This document shows, piece after piece, positions 46,222 through 55,213 of a stretch of DNA of 64,000 nucleotides; within the stretch, counting starts at the first letter, position 1, and every line of letters starts with the position of its first letter. Below the pieces are notes generated by a model. That model saw only the letters and a list, made by a program, of their open reading frames with translations. It did no database searches and was not told where the DNA came from. Made by a program: the position numbers and the translations under genes. Source of the DNA: Inquilinus sp052113205 (lineage in GTDB: Bacteria; Pseudomonadota; Alphaproteobacteria; DSM-16000; Inquilinaceae); the NCBI RefSeq assembly GCF_052113205.1, contig NZ_JBFRCU010000008.1, forward strand, positions 76,297-140,296, written 5' to 3'.

Positions 46222-47250
46222 GTGACCATCCAGCGGCTCGGCTTCTTCACCCGGCTTCTCGACGAGGCAAGCGCGCAGGAGCGATACCGCCTGGCGACGG
46301 AGCAGATCACGACGGCGGAGCGGCACGGCTTCGACAGCGCCTGGGTCGCCCAGCATCATTTCCATGAGCCCGAGGGCGGGTTGCCGGCGCCGCTGGTGTT
46401 CCTGGCCCAGGTCGCGGCCCGCACCTCGCGCATCCGCCTCGGCACCGGCATCATCACCCTGCCGCTGGAGCACCCGGTGCGGGTGGCGGAGGATGCGGCG
46501 GTGCTCGACCTGCTGTCCGACGGCCGGCTCGAGCTCGGGCTCGGCACCGGCGGCACGCCTTCGGCCTTCGCCGCCTTCGGCCTCGACAGCGCCGAGCGGT
46601 CGGCGATCTTCGCCCGGCACCTGCAGGTGCTGCTCGACGCCTGGGGCGGGAAGCCGCTCGACGGCGGCGACACAAGGCTGTATCCGGCGGCGCCGCAGCT
46701 GCTGGACCGGATCTGGCAGGCCACCTTCTCGGTCGCCGGCGGCGCCCGGGCCGGCGCGGCCGGTGACGGGCTGATGCTGTCGCGCACCCAGCCGCGCCCG
46801 GCCGACACGCCCGACGCCACCCTGGCCGAAATCCAGGACCCGATCGTCGACGCCTATCTGGCAGCACTGCCGGTAGAGAAGGTACCGCGCATCCTGGCCT
46901 CGCGCAGCGTCTTCGTCGCCGCCGACCGCGAGACGGCGCGGCGCTTCGCCGAGCCCGGCCTGCGCCGCCAGGCCGACCGCTTCGCCGCCGCCGGCCGTGG
47001 CGCCCCGGGCGACACGCTGGACCAGCTGATTGCCGCCTTCGACGTCCATCTCGGCACGCCGGACGAGGTGATCGCCTCGCTGCGCACCGACGCCACGCTG
47101 CGCCGCGCCACCGACCTGGTGGTCCAGGTGCATTCGGTCGACCCGCCGCACCCCTTCATCCTGCGCTCGATCGAGCTGGTGGCGCAGGAGGTCGCGCCCG
47201 CCTTCGGCTGGGCCCGCCGGGATATCCGCCTCGCTGCCGCGGCCCGCTGA
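46222..47250 (+). CDS. LLM-class FMN monooxygenase (KPN_01858-like)
   Basis: 342 residues, GTG start at 46222. Luciferase-like fold: EQITTAERHGFDSAWVAQHH, ARTSRIRLGTGIITLPLEHP, VLDLLSDGRLELGLGTGGTP. It fits the 'putative FMN-dependent luciferase-like monooxygenase, KPN_01858 family', always found with a Dpp-type importer and the two CMD/AhpD proteins that follow here. It probably oxidises the imported solute; the substrate is unknown. Fourth LLM enzyme in the window. Confidence 0.88.
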   Translation: MTIQRLGFFTRLLDEASAQERYRLATEQITTAERHGFDSAWVAQHHFHEPEGGLPAPLVFLAQVAARTSRIRLGTGIITLPLEHPVRVAEDAAVLDLLSDGRLELGLGTGGTPSAFAAFGLDSAERSAIFARHLQVLLDAWGGKPLDGGDTRLYPAAPQLLDRIWQATFSVAGGARAGAAGDGLMLSRTQPRPADTPDATLAEIQDPIVDAYLAALPVEKVPRILASRSVFVAADRETARRFAEPGLRRQADRFAAAGRGAPGDTLDQLIAAFDVHLGTPDEVIASLRTDATLRRATDLVVQVHSVDPPHPFILRSIELVAQEVAPAFGWARRDIRLAAAAR

Positions 47251-47283
47251 CGGCGCAAGATCATTCGTGAGAAGGACCAGACG

Positions 47284-47877
47284 ATGAGTGAACCGACGGC
47301 CGACGTCATCGACCTGCTGGCCGGGGTCGAGCGCGGCTCCGCCCTCGATCGGATCCGGGCCCAGCGCCCCGCCGCCCGGGAGAATGCGCAGAAGAGCTGG
47401 GCGGCGCTGTTCGAGCCCGAGGAGCCGGGGACCGTCTCGGCGCTGGAGCGCTACGCCGTCGCCGCCTTCGTCGCGGCGCTGCACCGTGAGCCTGAAACCG
47501 CCGGCTTCTATGCCGAGGCCCTGGCCGGGCGCGATTCCGGCCTGGCCGCCGCCATAGCGGTCGAGGCGGAACGGGCAGGGGCGGAAGGTCCCTATGGCCG
47601 CTACCCGGAAGGGCCGCTGAGCGCCGAGGACAAGCGCGGCCCGGTCTACCACGTCTCGGGCGAAAACCGCCCGGTGCTCGGCCCGCGCCTCGCGGCAGCG
47701 CTGGAACACACGCACCTCCTGGTGTTCCGGCCGCGCGATGCCAGCGCCGCGGCGCTGCAGGCGCTGCTCGATGCCGGCTGGTCGACCACCGACATCGTCA
47801 CCCTGTCGCAGCTGGTCGCCTTCCTGTCCTTCCAGATCCGCGTCGTCGCCGGGCTGCGCGCCCTGGCTGCCGCCTGA
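47284..47877 (+). CDS. CMD-domain protein (Avi_7170-like)
   Basis: 197 residues, helical, of the carboxymuconolactone-decarboxylase/AhpD superfamily but lacking the CxxC motif (VIDLLAGVERGSALDRIRAQ, TVSALERYAVAAFVAALH, TDIVTLSQLVAFLSFQIRVV). It matches the 'CMD domain protein, Avi_7170 family' and is always a partner of the next gene. The pair may form a hetero-oligomer acting on a peroxide or on the product of the LLM enzyme. Separated from the next gene by eight bases. Confidence 0.82.
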   Translation: MSEPTADVIDLLAGVERGSALDRIRAQRPAARENAQKSWAALFEPEEPGTVSALERYAVAAFVAALHREPETAGFYAEALAGRDSGLAAAIAVEAERAGAEGPYGRYPEGPLSAEDKRGPVYHVSGENRPVLGPRLAAALEHTHLLVFRPRDASAAALQALLDAGWSTTDIVTLSQLVAFLSFQIRVVAGLRALAAA

Positions 47878-47885
47878 GGCCCGCC

Positions 47886-48488
47886 ATGACCGAGACCGTG
47901 CTGACCCATCCCGACAACCGCGAGCCGACCGTCTTCACCCAGGATGAGCTCAACTGGCTGCCCTGGCTGGAGCCGTATCCCATCGACCAGCTGACCGAGT
48001 GGCACCTCGCCGGGCTGGTCGACGCGGCCCGCGCCAAATCCGACTATTTCCGGCTGCTGGTGCGCGACCCGGACGTGCTGCAGGCGCGGACCAGGACCGA
48101 CAAGGACATCTTCTACAACCCCGAGGGCGGCCTGCCGCGGGCGGAGCGCGAGCTCGCGGCTACCACGACCTCACGCCTCAACGGCTGCATCTACTGCGCC
48201 TCGGTCCATTCCCGCTTCGCCACCGTGCATTCCAAGCGCGGCGACGACGTGCAGCGCCTGCTGGACGAGGGCGTCGGCGCCGATCTCGGCGAGCGCTGGA
48301 ACGCCATCGTCGCCGCCTCGGTGGCGCTGACCGAGACTCCCGGCAGCTTCGGGCCGGAGCATGTCCGGCGGCTGCGCGCTGCCGGGCTGGACGATGCGGC
48401 GGTCGCCGACGTGATCCAGGGCGCCGCCTTCTTCAACTGGGCCAACCGCCTGATGCTGTCGCTGGGCGAGCCGCAGGCGAAGGCCTGA
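47886..48488 (+). CDS. Alkylhydroperoxidase-domain protein (AhpD-like, Avi_7169-like)
   Basis: 200 residues. The AhpD active-site pattern is present (LNGCIYCASVHSRFATVHSK: CxxC plus the following His), so a thiol-based hydroperoxide reductase or related activity is possible. An N-terminal segment (ELNWLPWLEPYPIDQLTEWH) is characteristic of the Avi_7169 family. Last gene of the Dpp-type/LLM operon, followed by a long palindromic repeat that may end transcription. Confidence 0.85.
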   Translation: MTETVLTHPDNREPTVFTQDELNWLPWLEPYPIDQLTEWHLAGLVDAARAKSDYFRLLVRDPDVLQARTRTDKDIFYNPEGGLPRAERELAATTTSRLNGCIYCASVHSRFATVHSKRGDDVQRLLDEGVGADLGERWNAIVAASVALTETPGSFGPEHVRRLRAAGLDDAAVADVIQGAAFFNWANRLMLSLGEPQAKA

Positions 48489-48521
48489 CCGCGACCAGGC
48501 GACCGGACGAAGATCCAGATG

Positions 48522-48631
48522 CTACCCCTATTGTCATTGCCGGGCTTGACCCGGCAATCCAGGGGCCACCCCGAGCGGCCTCGACATTCTCTGGATGCCC
48601 GGATCAAGCCCGGGCATGACAATGGGGGTAG
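48522..48631. repeat. Dispersed palindromic repeat (TTGCCGGGCTTGACCCGGCAA family)
   Basis: Left arm CTACCCCTATTGTCATTGCC and inner hairpin GCCGGGCTTGACCCGGC; right arm mirrors it (GCCCGGATCAAGCCCGGGC, then ATGACAATGGGGGTAG). The two halves are complementary over about 40 bp with mismatches. Similar units are scattered between genes in many alphaproteobacteria. It lies between the AhpD-like gene and a same-strand glyoxalase-like gene, and probably acts as a transcription stop. Confidence 0.75.
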
Positions 48632-48685
48632 GACTGATCCCTTCCTTCAATCGCGCCGGCTGACATTTCGAAACAGGAGACGACC

Positions 48686-49432
48686 ATGAGCCTGTCGCTC
48701 GACCATGTGGTGATCGCCGTCCGCGACCTGACGGGGGCGGTCGCCGATTACCGGGCGCTCGGCTTCACCGTGCTGCCGGGCGGCGAGCACACCCACGGCG
48801 CCAGCCACAACGCGCTGATCGTCTTCGCCGACGGCGCCTATATCGAGCTGATCGCCTTCCGCCGTCCGAACCCGGAGTTCCGCTGGTGGCGGGTGCTCAG
48901 CGAGGCCGGCGACGGGCTGGTCGACTTTGCCCTGCTGCCCGGCGACATCGCGGCCGATGTGGCGGCGGCCAAGGCGCGCGGCCTCGAACTCGAGGGGCCG
49001 ACCGACGGTGGCCGGGTGCGGCCGGACGGCGAGCGGCTGGAATGGCGCACGGCGCGGGCGGCGACCTCGGACCTGCCCTTCCTGTGCGGCGACGTCACGC
49101 CGCGGCACCTGCGGGTGCAGGAGGGCAATGTCCGCCGCCACGCCAATGGTGTGCTCGGTGTCGCCGGGATCGAGGTGGCGGTGGAGAACACCGAGGTCAG
49201 CGCCTGGCGCTATGCCGCGCTGCTCGGCATCCCGGCCGCGCGCGGCGTGCCGATCGACCTGGGCAACGGCCAGTCCGTCAGCCTGCTCGGTCCTGACCGT
49301 GCCGCGGCGGCGCTGGCGGCGCGCGGCGAGGGGCCGGTGTCGCTGACGCTGCGCGTCGCCCCAGGCAGCGCGACAGGCGATCTCGACCCAATGCGCACAC
49401 AGGGAGTCCGCATCACCCGGGTCGAGGATTGA
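48686..49432 (+). CDS. Glyoxalase-like (VOC superfamily) protein
   Basis: 248 residues. It opens with the VOC pattern SLDHVVIAVRDLTGAVADYR and YRALGFTVLPGGEHTHGASH, then NALIVFADGAYIELIAF; a second, weaker module begins near residue 155 (GIEVAVENTEVSAWRYAALL). This matches the two-module 'glyoxalase-like domain' proteins (PF13468). Members bind a metal and handle diverse small molecules; the activity here is unknown. It stands alone between a palindromic repeat and the convergent Pot-like operon. Confidence 0.85.
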   Translation: MSLSLDHVVIAVRDLTGAVADYRALGFTVLPGGEHTHGASHNALIVFADGAYIELIAFRRPNPEFRWWRVLSEAGDGLVDFALLPGDIAADVAAAKARGLELEGPTDGGRVRPDGERLEWRTARAATSDLPFLCGDVTPRHLRVQEGNVRRHANGVLGVAGIEVAVENTEVSAWRYAALLGIPAARGVPIDLGNGQSVSLLGPDRAAAALAARGEGPVSLTLRVAPGSATGDLDPMRTQGVRITRVED

Positions 49433-49494
49433 GTCCCGTCGTGGAATACGGCGCGTGTCGCCGACGCGATGGGAGTCCCGCGGCCGGAGGCGGC

Positions 49495-50586
49495 TCAGGC
49501 GGAGGGAAACAGTCTCGTCTGCTCGGCATCCCAGGCCACATGCACGGCATCGCCGAAGCCGAACTCCGCGTCGTCCGGGCGGGACAATGGGCTGCGCACC
49601 GCCAGCTCCTGATGCCACTGCGTCCGCACCGTGTAGTGCATGGTGTCGCCGAGGAAGGTCCGGTCGACCACCACGCCCGGCAGCCCGGCCCGGCCTGAAG
49701 CGTTGGCCGCCCGTTCCAGCCGCATCCGCTCCGGCCGCACCATCAGCATCGCCTCTCCTCCGCCACCCTCCAGCCCCTGCAGCGGAACGCCCTCGATCCG
49801 CGAGCCGTCCGGGCAGATGATCGAAGCCAAGCCGTCGCCGCTGGCCGCGATCCGGCCCGGCAGGAAGTTGGAGTTGCCGATGAAGCCGGCGGCGAAGCGC
49901 GTGCGCGAGGCATCGTAGAGGTCACGGCCGCTGCCGACCTGCTCGATCCGGCCATGGTTGAACAGGGCGATCCGGTCGGACAGGCGCAGCGCCTCCTCCT
50001 GGTCGTGGGTGACGTAGAGGATGGTCACCCCGGTCTCGCGGTGGATGCGGCGGATCTCGACCTGGAGCTCCTCGCGCAGGGTCTTGTCCAGCGCCGACAG
50101 CGGCTCGTCCATCAGCAGCAGCGGCGGGTCATAGGCCAGCGCCCGTGCCAGGGCGACGCGCTGCTGCTGGCCGCCGGACAGCTTGGCCGGCAGCCGGTCG
50201 CGATACGGCTCCAGCCGCACCAGCTCCAGCATCGCCTTGACCTTGGCCTGCACCTCCGCCTCCGGCCGGCGGCGGACGCGCAGCGGGAAGGCCACGTTCT
50301 CCGCCACCGTCAGGTGCGGGAACAGCGTGTAGCGCTGGAACACCATGCCGATGTTGCGGCGATGCGACGGCACCGCCAGCAGCGAGCGGCCGTCGAGCAG
50401 GACGTCGCCGGCGCTCGGCTCCAGCAGGCCGGCGATGATGTAGAGCGTGGTGCTCTTGCCCGAGCCGGAGGGGCCGAGGAAGGTGACGAACTCGCCGCGG
50501 GCGATGTCCAGCGAGACCGCCTCGACCGCCACCGCCTCGCCATAGGCCTTGCGGATGCCACGGATGCTGAGGAACGGCGGGGTCAT
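49495..50586 (-). CDS. Polyamine-type ABC ATPase (PotA-like)
   Basis: 363 residues from the ATG at 50586 (MTPPFLSIRGIRKAYGEAVA), overlapping the permease stop in ATGA. Walker A FLGPSGSGKSTTLYIIAGLL, Q-loop MVFQRYTLFPHLTVAENVAF, signature LSGGQQQRVALARALAYDPP, Walker B LLLMDEPLSALDKT. A C-terminal TOBE-type region follows (about 245-363), as in PotA and related importers of polyamines, thiamine, putrescine or similar. Last gene of the ten-gene operon. Confidence 0.92.
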   Translation of the reverse strand: MTPPFLSIRGIRKAYGEAVAVEAVSLDIARGEFVTFLGPSGSGKSTTLYIIAGLLEPSAGDVLLDGRSLLAVPSHRRNIGMVFQRYTLFPHLTVAENVAFPLRVRRRPEAEVQAKVKAMLELVRLEPYRDRLPAKLSGGQQQRVALARALAYDPPLLLMDEPLSALDKTLREELQVEIRRIHRETGVTILYVTHDQEEALRLSDRIALFNHGRIEQVGSGRDLYDASRTRFAAGFIGNSNFLPGRIAASGDGLASIICPDGSRIEGVPLQGLEGGGGEAMLMVRPERMRLERAANASGRAGLPGVVVDRTFLGDTMHYTVRTQWHQELAVRSPLSRPDDAEFGFGDAVHVAWDAEQTRLFPSA

Positions 50587-51383
50587 GGCTCTCTGCTCCT
50601 GCGAAACAGCGCCGCCAGCAGCATCAGCGCGGCGGTGAAGGCGACCAGCAGCGCCGAGGCGGCGGCGATCACCGGCGACAGGTCCTGGCGCAACGCGCCC
50701 CAGACCCGCACCGGCAGGGTCTGCAGGTCCGGACTGGCCATGAAGATCGCCAGCACCACCTCGTCCCAGGAGGCGAGGAAGGAGAAGATCGCCGCCGCGA
50801 ACAGGCCGAGGCGGATGCCCGGCAGGGTGACGCGCAGCCGCGCCTCCCACGGGCTGGCGCCGCACAGCACCGCCGCGTCCTCGATCGCCTTGTCGAAACG
50901 CTCCAGCGCGTTGGTGATCGACAGGATCGCAAAGGGCAGGGCGATGACCAGATGGGCGATGACGAAGCCGATCAACGTGCCGTTCAGATGCAGCCGCAGG
51001 AACAGGGCGTAGAGTGCGACCGCCAGCACCACCACCGGCAGCACCATCGGCGTCAGGAACAGGGCGCGCAGCAGCTCGCGGCCGCGGAACCGGCCGCGCA
51101 CCAGCCCGAAGGCGGCCAGCAGCCCCAGCAGCACCGACAGCACCGTGACGATCGATGCGACCTTGAGGCTGGCCAGCACGGCGTCGAGCCAGGCTGGGTC
51201 TGCGAACAGGTCCCGGTACCAGCGCAGCGTCCAGCCGGGCGGCGGGAACTGCAGCCATTGCGATGATCCGAAGGACAGGGCCACGATCAGCAGGATCGGC
51301 AGCAGCAGGAACAGCGCCACCGCCAGGCTGATGCCGCCGAGCAGCCAGCGCAGGGCGCCGAGGCGGTCGTAGTCGAGCAGCAT
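50583..51383 (-). CDS. Polyamine-type ABC permease (PotC-like)
   Basis: 266 residues, six membrane segments, with an N-terminal helix (LLGGISLAVALFLLLPILLI) and the EAA loop VLCGASPWEARLRVTLPGIR typical of PotC. It follows the PotB-like gene by 10 bp and couples by a four-base overlap to the ATPase. It forms half of the transmembrane channel. Confidence 0.92.
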   Translation of the reverse strand: MLLDYDRLGALRWLLGGISLAVALFLLLPILLIVALSFGSSQWLQFPPPGWTLRWYRDLFADPAWLDAVLASLKVASIVTVLSVLLGLLAAFGLVRGRFRGRELLRALFLTPMVLPVVVLAVALYALFLRLHLNGTLIGFVIAHLVIALPFAILSITNALERFDKAIEDAAVLCGASPWEARLRVTLPGIRLGLFAAAIFSFLASWDEVVLAIFMASPDLQTLPVRVWGALRQDLSPVIAAASALLVAFTAALMLLAALFRRSREP

Positions 51384-51393
51384 ATGGCGCCTC

Positions 51394-52263
51394 CTACCCG
51401 GCGGTCCGGCCGAAGCCGAACCAGCGGATCTGCACGGCGTAAAGGGCGAGGGTGACGACCAGCAGCACCAGCGCCGCGGCCCCGGCCAGGCCCCAGTTCA
51501 GCAGCGATTGGACCAGCTGGGCGATCAGCTCCGCCAGCATCATGTTCGAGGTGCCGCCCAGCAGCGACGGCGTCACGAAATAGCCCAGCGACATGACGAA
51601 GACCATCAGCGCGCCGGCGGCGATGCCGGGCGCGACCAGCGGCAGGAACACCCGCCGCAGCGACTGGCCGCGGCTGGCGCCGCACAGCGCCGCCGCCTGG
51701 AAGATCGCCGGGTCGATGGTGCGGATCGCGGCGTGCAGCGGCAGGATCATGAAGGGCAGCATGATGTAGGTCATGCCGATGGTGACCCCGGCCAGGTTGT
51801 TGGTCAGCGCCAGCGGCTCGGAGATGATGCCCAGATTGATCAGCGCCCGGTTGATCAGCCCGGTGCGTTGCAGCAGCACCATCCAGGCATAGGTGCGGGC
51901 CAAGAGGTTGGTCCACATCGACAGCACGACGATGCCAAACAGCAGCGCCGACCAGCGCCGCGGCGCCACCGCCAGGAACCAGGCGACCGGGAAGCCCAGC
52001 GCCAGGGTGACGGCGGTGACCAGGCCGGCGACGGTGAAGGTGTTCAGGAACACCTTCAGATAGGTGGTCGACCCGAAGAACTCGGCGTAGTTGCCGAGGC
52101 CCGGCTGCGGCTCCAGCACGCTGCGCAGCAGCAGGGCCAGCACCGGCAGCACGAAGAACAGCAGCAGCAGCCCGAGCCCCGGCAGCACCAGGCCGAACCC
52201 GGCCATGGGGCGCCGGGTTCGGGGCGGGATCGGGATCGTGGTGTCGGATCGGGCCATGACCAT
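51394..52263 (-). CDS. Polyamine-type ABC permease (PotB-like)
   Basis: 289 residues from the ATG at 52263, which has GGGGAGGCAGGG upstream; longer starts would overlap the binding-protein gene. Six membrane segments, first at FGLVLPGLGLLLLFFVLPVL; PotB features TNLLARTYAWMVLLQRTGLI and the EAA loop AALCGASRGQSLRRVFLPLV. Partner of the PotC-like protein. Confidence 0.92.
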   Translation of the reverse strand: MVMARSDTTIPIPPRTRRPMAGFGLVLPGLGLLLLFFVLPVLALLLRSVLEPQPGLGNYAEFFGSTTYLKVFLNTFTVAGLVTAVTLALGFPVAWFLAVAPRRWSALLFGIVVLSMWTNLLARTYAWMVLLQRTGLINRALINLGIISEPLALTNNLAGVTIGMTYIMLPFMILPLHAAIRTIDPAIFQAAALCGASRGQSLRRVFLPLVAPGIAAGALMVFVMSLGYFVTPSLLGGTSNMMLAELIAQLVQSLLNWGLAGAAALVLLVVTLALYAVQIRWFGFGRTAG

Positions 52264-52318
52264 CGCCCTGCCTCCCCGGCTCATGGGCGGCGCGGCGACC
52301 CCGCCGCGCCGCGGTCGG

Positions 52319-53344
52319 TCACTGCGTCTGCCAGGCGTACCAGCGCTTGGCGATGACATCGCGGTTGGCCGCCCAATACGCCATGTCCAGGTTGATCTGG
52401 CCGGCGGCGTGCTGGTCCGGCAGGGTCGCGGCGGTCGCCGCGTCCATCAGGTCCTTGGACTTCAGGTTGACCGGCGCATAGGCGGTCGCCGCCGCCAGGT
52501 CCGCCTGGCCCTTGGCGCTGGTGGCCTGCGCCAGGAACTTCATCGCCGCATCCTTGTTCGGCGCGCCCTTCGGCACCACCAGCATGTCGGCGGCGGTCAG
52601 GTTCTGCTCCCAGGACACGCCGACCTTGGTGCCGGACTGCTCCAGCGCGTGCAGCCGGCCGTTCCAGAACATGCCGAGCGGCGCCTCGCCCGAGGCCAGC
52701 AGCTGCTGCGACTGGGCGCCGCCGCCCCACCAGACGATGTCGCCCTTGATGCTGTCGAGCTTGCGGAAGGCGCGGTCGAGGTCGAGCGGGTACAGCTTGT
52801 CCGGCGCCACTCCATCGGCCAGCAGCGCGATCTCCAGCACGCCCGGCGCCGACCATTTGTAGAAGGTGCGCTTGCCGGGGAAGGCCGTGGTGTCGAACAG
52901 GTCGGCCCAGCGCTTCGGCGCCTTGTCCCCGAGCACGTCCGGGTTATAGCCCAGCACGAAGGAGTAATAGAAGCTGCCGACGGCGTGGTCGGTGACGAAG
53001 CGCGGGTCGATCTCGTCGCGCTTGACCACCGAGAAGTCGAGCGGCTCGACCAGCCCGTCCTGGGCCGCCTTGACCGCGAAGTCGTATTCGACGTCGACCA
53101 CGTCCCAGGCGACGTTGCCGCTCTCCACCATGGCCTTGAACTTGCCGTAGTCGGTCGGCCCGTCCTGCTGCACCTTGATGCCGGTGGCGGCGGTGAAGGG
53201 CTCGGCCCAGGCCGCCTTCTGGGCGTCCTGCGTGGTGCCGCCCCAGCTCGTGAACACCATGCTCTGCGCCTGCGCCCCGGCCGCTGCCAGGCCGATGCTC
53301 AGGCTGGCGGCACCGGCCGCCAGGATCAACTTCAGCGTCTTCAT
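52319..53344 (-). CDS. Polyamine-type ABC substrate-binding protein (PotD-like)
   Basis: 341 residues. Signal peptide MKTLKLILAAGAASLSIGLA...GAQA, then a family 1/PotD-like fold (MVFTSWGGTTQDAQKAAWAE, AWDVVDVEYDFAVKAAQDGL, PKRWADLFDTTAFPGKRTFY). Proteins of this group bind polyamines, opines, aminoalkylphosphonates and similar small organic amines. Together with the catabolic genes upstream it indicates uptake of a small, probably amine- or amide-containing compound. Confidence 0.9.
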   Translation of the reverse strand: MKTLKLILAAGAASLSIGLAAAGAQAQSMVFTSWGGTTQDAQKAAWAEPFTAATGIKVQQDGPTDYGKFKAMVESGNVAWDVVDVEYDFAVKAAQDGLVEPLDFSVVKRDEIDPRFVTDHAVGSFYYSFVLGYNPDVLGDKAPKRWADLFDTTAFPGKRTFYKWSAPGVLEIALLADGVAPDKLYPLDLDRAFRKLDSIKGDIVWWGGGAQSQQLLASGEAPLGMFWNGRLHALEQSGTKVGVSWEQNLTAADMLVVPKGAPNKDAAMKFLAQATSAKGQADLAAATAYAPVNLKSKDLMDAATAATLPDQHAAGQINLDMAYWAANRDVIAKRWYAWQTQ

Positions 53345-53397
53345 TCATGCCTCCCGTTATTGGTTCGCAACGCGTCGCACTCTTGGCCGCTTCCGGC

Positions 53398-53712
53398 TCA
53401 TCGCGGCGGCGAGAACGGCGCCGCCTTCAGGATCTTGCTGTCCATGGTCTCTATCAGGGCCTGGATCTTCGGCAGGAACTCCTGCCACCGGGCATCCGTC
53501 GCCAGCGCCGCGCGGCGCCGCTCGCGGTCGGCGAGATCGTCGAAGGCCCAGAGATGGACGATCTCGTTCAGCGGCCCGATCTCGGTGGCGAAATAGCCGA
53601 CCAGCGTGCCGAGATGCGGGCGCTGGATGGTAATGCCCTCGTCCTCGACCAGCCGCAGGTAGTGCGGCACGGTGCCGGTCTTCAGCCGATAGGTGCGCAG
53701 CTCGTAGATCAT
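53398..53712 (-). CDS. NIPSNAP-family protein
   Basis: 104 residues, a dimeric alpha-beta barrel (ferredoxin-like) fold: MIYELRTYRLKTGTVPHYLR at the start and EIVHLWAFDDLADRERRRAA in the middle, the NIPSNAP signature. Family members in catabolic clusters are usually small accessory proteins or cofactor-free oxygenase-like units. It sits between aldehyde dehydrogenase and the importer genes. Function in this pathway unknown. Confidence 0.88.
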   Translation of the reverse strand: MIYELRTYRLKTGTVPHYLRLVEDEGITIQRPHLGTLVGYFATEIGPLNEIVHLWAFDDLADRERRRAALATDARWQEFLPKIQALIETMDSKILKAAPFSPPR

Positions 53713-53723
53713 CGTTCGGGCCC

Positions 53724-55193
53724 TCAGCGCATCACGAACGGGTCGGGGATCGGGTCGTCCGAGGTCCGGATCCAGACCGACTTGGTGCGCGTGTAGTCGC
53801 GCACCGACTCCTGCCCGCCCTCGCGGCCCAGCCCGCTCAGGCCGTAGCCGCCGAACGGCGCCATCGGCGAGATCGCGCGGTAGGTGTTGACCCAGACCAC
53901 GCCGGCGCGGATGCGCCGGACCAGCCGGTGGGCGCGGGCCAGGTCGCGGGTGAAGATGCCGGCGGCCAGGCCGAACTCGGTGTCGTTGGCGGCCGCGACC
54001 GCCTGCTCCTCGCCGTCGAAGGACAGGACGCTCAGCACCGGGCCGAACAGCTCCTCCCGCACGCTGGGCACGGCCTGGCTGTCGCAGTCGAGGATGGTCG
54101 GCGGATAGTAGAAGCCGGCCCCGTCCCGCGGGTGGCCCCCGGCCACCAGCCGGGCGCCGGCGGCCAGGCTGCGCTCGACCACCTCGGCGATGCGGTCGCG
54201 CTGGCGCCGGGTGGCCAGCGGTCCCATCTCGGTCGCCGGATCCTGCGGGTCGCCGATGCGGATCGCGGCGGCCTTGCGCGCCAGGATCCCGAGCAGCCGG
54301 TCGCGCACGCCGCGCTCAACCAGCAGGCGCGAGCCGGCGACGCAGCTCTGCCCGCTGGCGGCGAAGATTCCGGCGATGACGGCGTTGGCGGCGCTGTCCA
54401 GGTCGGCATCGGCGAACACCAGCACCGGCGACTTGCCGCCCAGCTCCAGGGTCGTGTGGGCCAGGTTCTCGGCGGTGTTGCGGATCACGTGGCGGGCGGT
54501 CGCCGGGCCGCCGGTGAAGGCGACGCGGGCGACCAGCGGGTGGCTGGTCAGCGCCCGGCCGCAATTCTCGCCGAAGCCGGTGACGATGTTGACCACGCCC
54601 CTGGGGAAGTCCGCCCGGTCGACCAGCCGCGCGAATTCCAGCAGCGGGGCGGGGCCGTCCTCGGACGCCTTCAGCACCACGGTGCAGCCGGCGGCCAGCG
54701 CCGGCCCCAGCTTCACCGCCGACAGGAACAGCTGCGAGTTCCAGGGCACGATCGCGGCGACGATGCCGATCGGCTCGCGCCGCAGAAAGACCTCCATGTC
54801 CGGCTTGTCGATCGGCAGATGCGCGCCTTCGATCTTATCGGCCAGGCCGCCGAAATAGCGGTAGTACTCGGCGACATAGCCGATCTGGGCCCGGGTCTCG
54901 CGGATGATCTTGCCGGTGTCCCGGGTCTCGATCGCGGCCAGATGCGGCGCCTCCTCGGCCACCAGGTCGCCCAGCCGGTGCAGCAGTCGGCCGCGCTGGG
55001 TCGCCGTCATCCGCGACCAGTCGGAGTCCAGGAAGGCCCGATGCGCCGCCCGCACGGCGCGGTCGACATCGGCGGCATCGGCCGTAGGCATCACCGCCCA
55101 GGCCTCGCCGGTGGCGGGGTCGGTGCTCTCGAATGTCGCGGCGCCATCCGCGAAGGCGCCGTCGATATAGTGCTGGAACCGGGGCAGGGACAT
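53724..55193 (-). CDS. NAD(P)-dependent aldehyde dehydrogenase
   Basis: 489 residues from the ATG at 55193 (MSLPRFQHYIDGAF); the longer frame runs into the LLM gene. All ALDH hallmarks are present: the N169-type Asn in VPWNSQLFL, the general base Glu in LELGGKSP, the nucleophile Cys in FAASGQSCVAGSRLL, and the EELFGPVLSV box. It probably oxidises an aldehyde released by the monooxygenase/hydrolase steps to a carboxylate. Operon position: between the LLM (20 bp) and NIPSNAP (11 bp) genes. Confidence 0.94.
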   Translation of the reverse strand: MSLPRFQHYIDGAFADGAATFESTDPATGEAWAVMPTADAADVDRAVRAAHRAFLDSDWSRMTATQRGRLLHRLGDLVAEEAPHLAAIETRDTGKIIRETRAQIGYVAEYYRYFGGLADKIEGAHLPIDKPDMEVFLRREPIGIVAAIVPWNSQLFLSAVKLGPALAAGCTVVLKASEDGPAPLLEFARLVDRADFPRGVVNIVTGFGENCGRALTSHPLVARVAFTGGPATARHVIRNTAENLAHTTLELGGKSPVLVFADADLDSAANAVIAGIFAASGQSCVAGSRLLVERGVRDRLLGILARKAAAIRIGDPQDPATEMGPLATRRQRDRIAEVVERSLAAGARLVAGGHPRDGAGFYYPPTILDCDSQAVPSVREELFGPVLSVLSFDGEEQAVAAANDTEFGLAAGIFTRDLARAHRLVRRIRAGVVWVNTYRAISPMAPFGGYGLSGLGREGGQESVRDYTRTKSVWIRTSDDPIPDPFVMR

Positions 55194-55213
55194 CGGACTC
55201 TCTCGTGTCGGCC